Positions 45,807 to 53,207 of a stretch of 64,000 nt of DNA are shown piece by piece. Numbering within the stretch: the stretch's first letter is position 1; every line of letters starts with the position of its first letter. Source of the stretch: Caballeronia sordidicola (GTDB taxonomy: Bacteria > Pseudomonadota > Gammaproteobacteria > Burkholderiales > Burkholderiaceae). The stretch covers positions 248,001-312,000 of the forward strand of contig NZ_FCOC02000002.1 of the NCBI RefSeq assembly GCF_001544455.2. Reading direction: 5' to 3'. Below the pieces are notes generated by a model. It had not been told where the DNA came from, did not search any database, and saw nothing but the letters and a program-made list of their open reading frames with translations. The position numbers and the translations under genes were made by a program.

Positions 45807-46856
45807 ATGCAAAGAATGACTGACGGCATCGCGACTTTGTCCGCGCTCGATCCGTTTTTGCGCGAACTTCGCTTCAAGCGAGGCTCCCCTGACGATACCG
45901 CGCACGCGCTCCAGGCATTGATCGACGCGGGCCTCGACCGCCTGCCGCTTCCCGGCCAAGGCGCAACGCTCGAGCGCTGGCGCGCCCTTGCCGCCGTCGC
46001 CGCGTGCGACCTCGCGCTGGTCAAACTGTTCGAAGGTCACACTGACGCGCTCGCGATCATGGCGGAAATTGGTGATGGATTTGTTCCAGCGAATGGCCAG
46101 GCATGGGGCGTCTGGGCCGCCGAACCGCCGGCAGCACGACTCGCCGCAAAGGCAGCATCGAATGAGCAGCGGGAAAACCTCACGCTTCACGGCTCCAAAG
46201 CGTGGTGCTCGGGCGCGGCGGCGTTGAGCCACGCGCTGGTTACCGCATGGAACGAACGGGACGAACCCATCCTCGCCGCCGTCGATCTGCGCCAGCCCGA
46301 CGTCCGTGTCACGAACGAGGGCTGGATGGCGGTGGGAATGTCCGCAAGCGCTAGCGTCGACGTTCACTTCGACAACGCGCGCGCCACGCGAATCGGCGCG
46401 CCGCGCGCGTATCTGGAACGCGCGGGTTTCTGGCATGGCGGCGGAGGTATTGCAGCGTGCTGGTTTGGCGCCGCGGCGGCTATCGGCAACTTCGTGAAAC
46501 AGGAAGCAACGCGCCGCGCCGATCCCTACAAGCTCGCCCATCTCGGCGCCATCGACACCGCGCTTTCCGGCACGGCCAGCCTCCTGCGAGAAACGGCCGC
46601 GCAGATTGACCGCGAGCCGTATGCGGACGCCATGCCAGGCGTTTTTCGCGCGCGGCTGGCGGCGGAAAAGGCAGCGGCCGAAGTGATCGAACGTGCGGGA
46701 CGTGCCCTTGGCGCTGCGCCACTTTGCCGTAACCGCCATTTCGCCAGCTTGATGTCCGATCTACCCGTCTTTATCCGGCAGAGTCATGCCGAACGCGACG
46801 AAGCCGCGCTTGCAGAACGGATTGTCAAAGAGGAAAGCAGCGCATGGAACCTGTAG
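45807..46856 (+). CDS. Acyl-CoA dehydrogenase-like protein
   Basis: A 349-residue acyl-CoA-dehydrogenase-fold protein. The middle beta-domain is recognisable (LHGSKAWCSGAAALSHALVTAW, VTNEGWMAVGMSASASVDVHFDNA) and the C-terminal helical domain follows (GRALGAAPLCRNRHFASLMSDLPVFIRQSHAERDE). It is somewhat shorter than typical dehydrogenases, with a reduced N-terminal domain, and the usual catalytic Glu is not obvious. It begins an overlapping three-gene unit with a PIG-L deacetylase and a NodS-like methyltransferase, so its substrate may be a carrier- or sugar-linked acyl group. ATG 45807 has AGGA upstream. Confidence 0.8.
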   Translation: MQRMTDGIATLSALDPFLRELRFKRGSPDDTAHALQALIDAGLDRLPLPGQGATLERWRALAAVAACDLALVKLFEGHTDALAIMAEIGDGFVPANGQAWGVWAAEPPAARLAAKAASNEQRENLTLHGSKAWCSGAAALSHALVTAWNERDEPILAAVDLRQPDVRVTNEGWMAVGMSASASVDVHFDNARATRIGAPRAYLERAGFWHGGGGIAACWFGAAAAIGNFVKQEATRRADPYKLAHLGAIDTALSGTASLLRETAAQIDREPYADAMPGVFRARLAAEKAAAEVIERAGRALGAAPLCRNRHFASLMSDLPVFIRQSHAERDEAALAERIVKEESSAWNL

Positions 46857-47632
46857 TGACTCACGTGCCAAACGAAAAGGAAAACGACCGGGCAATCAAG
46901 GGACGTGGCACGTCAGAAGCCGCGTGGCAAAGCACGGACCAGCTTTCGACCCTGCCCGAAGTCGAGCCAGAAACGCTTGTGCCGGTTGGCGCGCGCGCTG
47001 TAATCGTGGCCCCGCATCCCGACGATGAAATCCTTGGCACGGGCGGGTTGCTCGCACGCCTGTCCGACCTGGGCCGCAAGGTGCTGATCATCGCGGTCAC
47101 GGACGGCACGGCGAGCCATCCCGATTCACCTGAATGGCCGGCCGCGCGCCTCGCCGCCACGCGGCCGCAGGAAACGCGCGACGCCCTGCAACGCCTGCGC
47201 ATGCGCCATGTCGCTTTGGTCCGGCTGCATCTGCCGGATGGCGGCGGCGAAATCTTCGAATCAGACCTGTCGAGAGCGCTGGAGGCGCATCTGGAGCCCG
47301 GGGACGTGGTGTTCGGAACGTGGCGCTATGACGGCCATCCGGATCATGAATCGGTGGGTCGCGCGGTAACGGCCGTTGCGGCTGCGCTGGACCTGCCATT
47401 CGTGGAGGTGCCAGTGTGGACATGGCATTGGGCCACGCCCGATGACTCGCGCGTGCCCTGGAGCCGCGCGCGCCGTATCGTGCTGGACGAAGCGACACTC
47501 GCCCGCAAAGTTCACGCGCTGAAGGCGTTTCGCAGCCAGATAGAGGCCGATGGCTCCACGGGCCGCGACGCGATTCTTCCCGAGCATGTACTGGAACGTC
47601 TCACGCGGCCCTACGAGGTTGTCCTGATATGA
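46844..47632 (+). CDS. PIG-L family deacetylase
   Basis: A 262-residue LmbE/PIG-L zinc deacetylase. The metal site is APHPDDEILGTGGLL (about residues 55-70) with the catalytic Asp, and the third ligand is in DGHPDHESVG near 165. Enzymes of this family deacetylate N-acetylglucosamine-type sugars (GlcNAc-PI, mycothiol precursors, chitooligosaccharides). It overlaps the acyl-CoA-dehydrogenase-like gene by 13 nt and the methyltransferase gene by 4 nt. Confidence 0.92.
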   Translation: MEPVVTHVPNEKENDRAIKGRGTSEAAWQSTDQLSTLPEVEPETLVPVGARAVIVAPHPDDEILGTGGLLARLSDLGRKVLIIAVTDGTASHPDSPEWPAARLAATRPQETRDALQRLRMRHVALVRLHLPDGGGEIFESDLSRALEAHLEPGDVVFGTWRYDGHPDHESVGRAVTAVAAALDLPFVEVPVWTWHWATPDDSRVPWSRARRIVLDEATLARKVHALKAFRSQIEADGSTGRDAILPEHVLERLTRPYEVVLI

Positions 47633-48234
47633 CCACTGAGCCGAACGCTCGCGAATATTTCGCCGGGCTTTATCAACGCAGCGACGACCCGTGGCTGCTG
47701 CGCGAGCGTTGGTACGAACGCCGCAAGCGGGCATTGACCCTCGCCGCTTTACCCGACGAACACTACCGCCGTGCCTATGAACCGGGCTGCGCAAATGGCG
47801 AATTCACGGCGGAACTGGCGACGCGCTGCGACTCGCTTCTCGCGGCGGATCTGAATCCCGCCGCCGTGGATCTCGCGCGCCGCCGGGTGGCGCATCTACG
47901 TCACGTAGAAGTCGAACAACGCGCGATGCCCGACGACTGGCCAGACGGCGAATTCGATCTGATCGTCATCAGCGAAGTGGCGTATTACCTCACCCTGGAT
48001 CAGTTGAACCTGCTTGCCCAACGGGTGACGTCATCGCTGGCAGAGGGCGGGACGGTCATTGCGTGCCACTGGAGGCGGCCTATCGAAGGCTGGCCTCATA
48101 CCGGCGATCACGTTCACGCCGAATTGCACACAAAACTTCTGCTCCCGGCGCTATCGCACTATTCGGACGACGACCTGGTGCTTGACGTGTGGTCGTCGAA
48201 CAAGGCATCCGTACATCAGCGGGAAGCGCGCTGA
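47629..48234 (+). CDS. NodS-like SAM-dependent methyltransferase
   Basis: A 201-residue class I methyltransferase. The start FAGLYQRSDDPWLLRERWYERRKR and the SAM motif EPGCANGEFTAELATRC, with DLNPAAVDLARRR and ISEVAYYLT, match the NodS group, which N-methylates the deacylated sugar of Nod factors. Next to a PIG-L deacetylase this suggests deacetylation then N-methylation of an amino sugar. It overlaps the upstream gene by 4 nt. No nodC or nodA is in the window, so a Nod factor role is not claimed. Confidence 0.88.
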   Translation: MTTEPNAREYFAGLYQRSDDPWLLRERWYERRKRALTLAALPDEHYRRAYEPGCANGEFTAELATRCDSLLAADLNPAAVDLARRRVAHLRHVEVEQRAMPDDWPDGEFDLIVISEVAYYLTLDQLNLLAQRVTSSLAEGGTVIACHWRRPIEGWPHTGDHVHAELHTKLLLPALSHYSDDDLVLDVWSSNKASVHQREAR

Positions 48235-48278
48235 ATTTCATTTACTAAACAAAGAAGACAACCGAAAGCCTTATCGAA

Positions 48279-48288
48279 TAAACGTTTA
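48279..48288. promoter_or_regulatory. LacI-family operator upstream of the sugar operon
   Basis: TAAACGTTTA is a perfect palindrome with the central CG typical of LacI-family operators, lying about 150 bp upstream of the LacI gene. A TATACAAT box near 48336 could be the promoter -10. Autoregulation is likely. Confidence 0.6.
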
Positions 48289-48435
48289 CGGGTTTTCTCT
48301 AGCACCTGTCCGGGAAAAGCGTCCATCGGTTTACTATACAATCGCCACGATCATGCGAATCTCACTTCGTCGGTAAACATCCGGCACGTGAGATTTCATA
48401 AACCATAGAACACGCATGCGGAGATTGAAAGACAG

Positions 48436-49467
48436 ATGGGTACAACCATTCGTGATGTCGCGCGCGCGGCCAGCGTGTCGATTGGCACGGTATCGCGGGC
48501 GCTGAAAAATCAGCCGGGTTTGTCGGAGGCAACGCGCGAACGCGTCGTGGAAGCGGCCCGGCAACTCGGCTATGACGCCGCCCAGCTTCGTACGCGCATC
48601 CGGCGCGTGACCTTCTTGCTGCATCGTCAGCACAATAACTTCGCGGTCAGCCCCTTCTTCTCGCATGTCCTGCACGGTTTCGAGGAAGCGTGCCGTGAGC
48701 GGCGGCTGGTTCCGTCTGTCCTGACCGCCGGTCCAACACACGACCTCGCGCAGCAAATGCGGCTTCATGCGCCTGACGCTGTTGCGGTCGCTGGGTTTAT
48801 CGAACCGGAATTGCTTGCTCACTTGCGTTCCATGAACCGGCCGGTCGTGCTGATTGATCTGCACGCGCCAGGATTTCGTTCCGTGAACGTGGACAACACG
48901 CGCGGCGCGGCGCTCGCGATGCAGCATCTCTTCGCGATGGGCCGAAAACGCATTGCGTTCATTGGCGGATCGCTGGCGCATTACAGCATTGCGCAACGGG
49001 CGATGGGGTACAGGCTCGCGTATTTCGAAGCCGGCATGCTTTTCGATCCCACGCTGGAGATGACCACGCAACCGGCCATCGAGGCCGATATCGCCGCAGC
49101 CGACGCCATGGAACGGCTTATCGCGCAAGCTCACCAGCAATCCAGGCCGCTGCCGGACGCGGTTTTCGCCTATAACGATGCAGCGGCGCTCGCCGCCATG
49201 CGCGTCTGTCTGGCGCACGGGCTGCGGGTTCCGGAAGACGTCGCGTTCGTCGGTTTCGACGATATCCCCGCCGCCGCGCAGAGCACGCCGCCCCTGACCA
49301 CCGTCACGGTAGACAAGGAAGCGCTCGGCCGGCGCGGCGTGGACCTGCTGCTGGAAACCGCGCAAAACAGCGACGCGGACACGAACATCACCACCGACAC
49401 GCTTGTGCCCGTGCGCCTGATTCCCCGCGCGAGCTCGGCGACAACACGGACACAGACATCGGTATGA
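48436..49467 (+). CDS. LacI family transcriptional regulator
   Basis: A 343-residue LacI-type regulator. The helix-turn-helix is TIRDVARAASVSIGTVSRALKNQPGLSEATRERV, with the hinge AARQLGYDAAQLRT; the periplasmic-binding-like sensor domain follows (VDNTRGAALAMQHLFAMGRKRIAFIGG, FAYNDAAALAAMR, FVGFDDIPAA). It heads an operon with an AGE-family isomerase (4-nt ATGA overlap) and a PfkB kinase, so its inducer is probably a hexose or hexose phosphate. Confidence 0.94.
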   Translation: MGTTIRDVARAASVSIGTVSRALKNQPGLSEATRERVVEAARQLGYDAAQLRTRIRRVTFLLHRQHNNFAVSPFFSHVLHGFEEACRERRLVPSVLTAGPTHDLAQQMRLHAPDAVAVAGFIEPELLAHLRSMNRPVVLIDLHAPGFRSVNVDNTRGAALAMQHLFAMGRKRIAFIGGSLAHYSIAQRAMGYRLAYFEAGMLFDPTLEMTTQPAIEADIAAADAMERLIAQAHQQSRPLPDAVFAYNDAAALAAMRVCLAHGLRVPEDVAFVGFDDIPAAAQSTPPLTTVTVDKEALGRRGVDLLLETAQNSDADTNITTDTLVPVRLIPRASSATTRTQTSV

Positions 49468-50738
49468 ACTCAACCGCGTTCCAGGTGGCGGACCGGGCCG
49501 AACCGGATTTCCGCAGCCGCGATTTCCTGCTCGATCACGTGCGCCACACCCTCGCGTTTTATGAGCGCACGGCCCGCGATCCGTCGGGCGGTTTCTATCA
49601 TTTCTTCAAGGACGACGGCACGGTCTACGACCACACCACGCGCCATCTGGTCAGCAGCACGCGCTTCGTCTTCAATCACGCCATGGCCTTTCGCCATTTC
49701 GGCGGCCAGCATCACCAGGACAACGCGCGTCACGCGTTCGCGTTTTTACGCAATGCCCATTGGGACGCGGCGAACCAGGGCTACGATTGGGAAATCGAGT
49801 GGCGCGACGGCGCTAAACGCACACTCGATGGCACCCGGCATTGCTACGGCCACGCGTTTGTCCTGCTCGCTTGCGCGCACGCCGCCATGGCCGGTATTGC
49901 CGAAGCGAAGCCTTTGATCGATGAAACCTTCCAGTTGATGGACCAGCATTTCTGGGACGCCGAAGCCGGTCTTTACGCCGACGAAGCCACGCCCGACTGG
50001 CAGTTGTCGCCTTATCGCGGGCAGAACGCGAACATGCACGCAACCGAAGCGCTGCTCGCCGCGTACGAGGCGACCGGCCACGTGCTCTATCTGGATCGCG
50101 CGGAGAAGATTGCCGGGAACATCACGCTGCGCCAGGCGCGTCTCGCCCATGGTCTTGTCTGGGAACACTTTCATGCGGATTGGTCTGTCGACTGGCATTA
50201 CAACGAGTCCGACAGTTCCAATATTTTCCGCCCGTGGGGTTTCCAGCCCGGCCACCAGACGGAATGGGCGAAACTGCTGCTGATACTGGAGCGGCACAGG
50301 GCGTTGCCCTGGCTAGCGCCGCGCGCCATAGAACTGTTCGACGCCGGCTTCAACCGCGCGTGGGACGAACAGCACGGCGGCCTTTACTACGGATTCGGCC
50401 CCGACGATTCCATCTGCGACCACGATAAATATTTCTGGGTGCAAGCCGAAACCTTTGCCACAGCCGCGCTGCTCGGCAAGCGCACGGGCCTGGAACGCTT
50501 CTGGGATTGCTACGACGAACTCTGGCGTTATTGCTGGGCGCATTTTGTCGATCACAAACATGGCGCGTGGTTCCGCATCCTGACATGCGACAACCGCAAA
50601 TATGGCGACGAAAAAAGCCCTGCCGGAAAGACCGATTACCACACCATGGGCGCGTGCTACGAAGTGCTGAACGCACTCGCTCCGGCCGTTGCGCCCCAGA
50701 CTGACGACACCGCCGAAAAAGAGACGGCCAAACAATGA
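49464..50738 (+). CDS. AGE-family isomerase, probable D-mannose isomerase
   Basis: A 424-residue (alpha/alpha)6-barrel protein of the N-acylglucosamine 2-epimerase family. Conserved pieces: PSGGFYHFFKDDGTVYD, TRHLVSSTRFVFNHAMA, GTRHCYGHAFVLLACAHAA, YRGQNANMHATEALLAAYE, GFQPGHQTEWAKLL and KTDYHTMGACYEVL, containing the two catalytic His. The motifs fit mannose isomerase/YihS-type enzymes better than true GlcNAc epimerases. Paired with a PfkB kinase it would give mannose to fructose to fructose-6-phosphate. It overlaps lacI and the kinase gene by 4 nt each. Confidence 0.88.
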   Translation: MNSTAFQVADRAEPDFRSRDFLLDHVRHTLAFYERTARDPSGGFYHFFKDDGTVYDHTTRHLVSSTRFVFNHAMAFRHFGGQHHQDNARHAFAFLRNAHWDAANQGYDWEIEWRDGAKRTLDGTRHCYGHAFVLLACAHAAMAGIAEAKPLIDETFQLMDQHFWDAEAGLYADEATPDWQLSPYRGQNANMHATEALLAAYEATGHVLYLDRAEKIAGNITLRQARLAHGLVWEHFHADWSVDWHYNESDSSNIFRPWGFQPGHQTEWAKLLLILERHRALPWLAPRAIELFDAGFNRAWDEQHGGLYYGFGPDDSICDHDKYFWVQAETFATAALLGKRTGLERFWDCYDELWRYCWAHFVDHKHGAWFRILTCDNRKYGDEKSPAGKTDYHTMGACYEVLNALAPAVAPQTDDTAEKETAKQ

Positions 50739-51655
50739 ACGCGACGACCTCGACCTCCGCCTTCCCTCAATTCGTTTCGGCCGGCGATATTCTCACCGAC
50801 CTGATCCGCACCGGCCCGTCCAACTGGCTGTCGCGTCCGGGCGGCGCAGGATGGAACGTGGCACGCGCCGTCGCGCGGCTCGGTCTGCCGACGGCATCGG
50901 CCGGATCGCTCGGCACCGACAATTTCTCCGATGAACTCTGGGACGCGAGCGTGGCCGCAGGTCTCGACATGCGCTTCATGCAGCGCGTGGAACGGCCGCC
51001 GCTTTTGGCAATCGTCCACAAGACGCAACCGCCGACCTACTACTTCATGGGCGAAAACGGCGCGGACCTCGCGTTCGATCCGGCGCTGTTGCCCTCCGGC
51101 TGGATGGACTCAGTCAAGTGGGCGCACTTCGGCTGCATCAGCCTCGTGCGCCAGCCGCTTGGCGACACGCTCGCGCAGCTCGCCGCGCAACTGCGCGAAC
51201 ACGGCGTGAAAATCAGCTTTGACCCGAACTATCGGAACCTGATGGAGCACGGCTACGAACCGACCTTGCGCAAAATGGCGGCGCTCGCCGACCTGATCAA
51301 GGTCTCCGACGAAGACCTGCAACGCCTTTTCCCCGACATTGCAAACGAAGCCGACGCGCTCGCAAAAATCCGCGCGATGAATCCGCAAGCCACCGTGCTC
51401 GTCACGCGCGGCTCGGCACAGGCAACACTGCACGCCGGCGAAGAAAGCTGGAATGCAACGCCGCCGAAAGTCCAGGTCGCCGATACGGTTGGCGCGGGCG
51501 ACGCGTCCATCGGCGGCCTGCTTTACAGCTTGATGAAGCGCCCGGGCGGCTGGCCCGAGCATCTGCGCTTTGCATTGGCCGCTGGCGCCGCAGCCTGCCG
51601 GATGTCGGGCGCGCATTCGCCTTCACTGGAAGAGGTCGAGGATTTGCTGGCCTGA
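50735..51655 (+). CDS. PfkB family carbohydrate kinase, probable fructokinase
   Basis: A 306-residue ribokinase-fold sugar kinase. The substrate-side GGAGWNVARAVARLG (PfkB signature 1 region), the IKVSDEDLQRLFP segment and the C-terminal DTVGAGDASIGG with catalytic Asp (PfkB signature 2) are present. Fructokinase is the simplest role after a mannose isomerase. It overlaps the isomerase gene by 4 nt and ends the operon. Confidence 0.92.
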   Translation: MNATTSTSAFPQFVSAGDILTDLIRTGPSNWLSRPGGAGWNVARAVARLGLPTASAGSLGTDNFSDELWDASVAAGLDMRFMQRVERPPLLAIVHKTQPPTYYFMGENGADLAFDPALLPSGWMDSVKWAHFGCISLVRQPLGDTLAQLAAQLREHGVKISFDPNYRNLMEHGYEPTLRKMAALADLIKVSDEDLQRLFPDIANEADALAKIRAMNPQATVLVTRGSAQATLHAGEESWNATPPKVQVADTVGAGDASIGGLLYSLMKRPGGWPEHLRFALAAGAAACRMSGAHSPSLEEVEDLLA

Positions 51656-51746
51656 AACGTGCGCCTGCCTGGTGAACTCGAGACGGTAATACGCGCGATA
51701 AACACGCGTGCTAGCATCGTTTTCAACCTTCGGCCGGGAGCGCATC

Positions 51747-51977
51747 ATGGAAGACACGATCTACACGAAAGGCATTTACACCGCGACCATAGGCGTTCGT
51801 CCCACGGACGACGGTCAGTTCCAGGGCGTGGTCACGCTGGTGCGGGACGACGGCGGGGACGGTGAGGATTCGGAACCGAAAACCTACGATGTCGCCGCCA
51901 CATCGCTTTCCGAAGAAGAGGCTCTTGAAGAGGCCCGCGCGCTCGCGCATCGGATCTTGGGCGAAATCGAACTCTGA
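51747..51977 (+). CDS. Small conserved protein of unknown function
   Basis: A 76-residue soluble, very acidic protein. The ATG at 51747 has GGGAG 7 nt upstream. The first half looks like a small beta-sheet (GIYTATIGVRPTDDGQFQGVVTLV) and the second a helix (SEEEALEEARALAHRILGEI). No family recognised. Its N-terminal pattern resembles the next small gene (GVYSIHVRPIE), so the two may be distant relatives. Confidence 0.75.
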   Translation: MEDTIYTKGIYTATIGVRPTDDGQFQGVVTLVRDDGGDGEDSEPKTYDVAATSLSEEEALEEARALAHRILGEIEL

Positions 51978-52020
51978 ACGTGTGCGGCGGCCCGGGATTT
52001 TCCATGCCGCCCTTTCTGCC

Positions 52021-52070
52021 TGAATCCGTTTGAATCCGTTTGAATCCGTTTAGATCCGTTTAGATCCGTT
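52021..52070 (+). repeat. Five tandem 10-bp repeats before a small gene
   Basis: Three copies of TGAATCCGTT followed by two of TAGATCCGTT, ending directly at TGGAGGGAG, the ribosome site of the gene at 52087. A 10-bp period equals about one helical turn. Copy number could vary and alter the leader. Confidence 0.9.
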
Positions 52071-52086
52071 TGGAGGGAGACTCAGC

Positions 52087-52332
52087 ATGTCGGAACAACT
52101 CTTTCTCTATGGCGTTTACTCCATCCACGTTCGTCCCATTGAATTGCAGGGAACGCGCTGGGATGCCGAATACGAAATCCGTCATCTCGACAAGGCCGTG
52201 CAGTCGTGGAAAACCGTCGGCGGTGACAATGGTTTATCAAGTCCAACCGACGCCATAGACGCCGCGCACGTGCAGGCCGTCGCCGACATTGAAGCCGGCG
52301 CAGGAATCCCCAAGCCAAAGACGTTTCCTTAA
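52087..52332 (+). CDS. Small conserved protein of unknown function
   Basis: An 81-residue soluble protein with a strong ribosome site (GGAGGGAG, 9 nt before ATG). Visible: LYGVYSIHVRPIELQGTRWDAEYEIRHLDK, a likely small beta-sheet, then a helix DAIDAAHVQAVADIEAG and a Pro/Lys tail. No family recognised. It converges on a GST gene with which its stop overlaps by 4 bp. Confidence 0.75.
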   Translation: MSEQLFLYGVYSIHVRPIELQGTRWDAEYEIRHLDKAVQSWKTVGGDNGLSSPTDAIDAAHVQAVADIEAGAGIPKPKTFP

Positions 52333-52952
52333 CTCCTGGACGCAGCCGCCGCTTTCTGCGCTTCTGCTTTATCAATCGATACCGCGCGCTCGTGCGCCTC
52401 GCGTGCACTCGCCCGTTCGACATACTCGGACAACACGCCGCCCGGCTCTATCAGTTTTGCCATGTACGCAATCTGCAGCGTGCTTGCAACGAGGATATCG
52501 GCGGCTGTGAACCGTTCGCCAAGCAGCCACGGCCCATGCGCAAGCGCCGACTCAATTGCCTTCTCCACGCGGCCGAGATCGCCCCAGCCAAAACTCACGC
52601 TGTTTCCCGGCGCCCCGATCATCTTTTCGGCCATCGCGGGTTCGAGGCATGCGCCGGTGAAAAACATCCATTGAAGAAAACGGCCGCGCAGCGGGTCGCC
52701 GGACGCAATGCCCAAGTTGGATTGAGGGTATTTATCGGCGAGATAGAGGAGCACCGCGCCCGACTCCGCGACGCAAGTGCCGTTGTCGTCCAGCGCAGGC
52801 AGCTTCGACATGGGATTCACTGCACAGAACGCCGGCTCGTTCTGTTCGCCCGCGCGGATGTTCACGTAAGCGAACTCGTAAGGCACGCCTAACTCCTCAA
52901 GCATCCATAGCGCACGAAACGCGCGTGTTTTCGGCCAGTAATAGAGCTTCAT
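52329..52952 (-). CDS. Glutathione S-transferase
   Basis: A 207-residue GST. Thioredoxin-like domain: MKLYYWPKTRAFRALWMLEELGVPYEF, then NPMSKLPALDDNGTCVAESGAVLLYLADKYP (cis-Pro and the glutathione-binding Glu-Ser). The helical domain contains LLGERFTAADILVASTL. ATG 52952 is chosen as the usual beginning; the frame is open ten codons further. Substrate unknown. Convergent with the small gene at 52087. Confidence 0.92.
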   Translation of the reverse strand: MKLYYWPKTRAFRALWMLEELGVPYEFAYVNIRAGEQNEPAFCAVNPMSKLPALDDNGTCVAESGAVLLYLADKYPQSNLGIASGDPLRGRFLQWMFFTGACLEPAMAEKMIGAPGNSVSFGWGDLGRVEKAIESALAHGPWLLGERFTAADILVASTLQIAYMAKLIEPGGVLSEYVERASAREAHERAVSIDKAEAQKAAAASRS

Positions 52953-53207
52953 GAGCGAATGGTCCTTTTCGTGGCGCCGCATTGTCCCGCAGCAAGAGCA
53001 TTGAGATTACCCGCTCCCGAACGCTTTGCCGTGCGGGTTAACCACACGTTAGCCATTCGGTCAGCTTTTTCTGCTCATCCGCGGCAATTAAGATCGGTTT
53101 CATTGCGCTGAAGCGCGCATGGGCTTGATAAACGCAAAAAAACTCCGTTTATGTCGAGGAAGAATGAAGATATCCCTCAAATCCAACGATAAAACGCCGG
53201 AGACTTC

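Noticed and set aside
47629..48234. Reading the NodS-like gene as evidence of a nodulation cluster
   Set aside because: No nodA, nodB, nodC or nodD is present nearby; NodS-type methyltransferases occur in non-symbiotic contexts.
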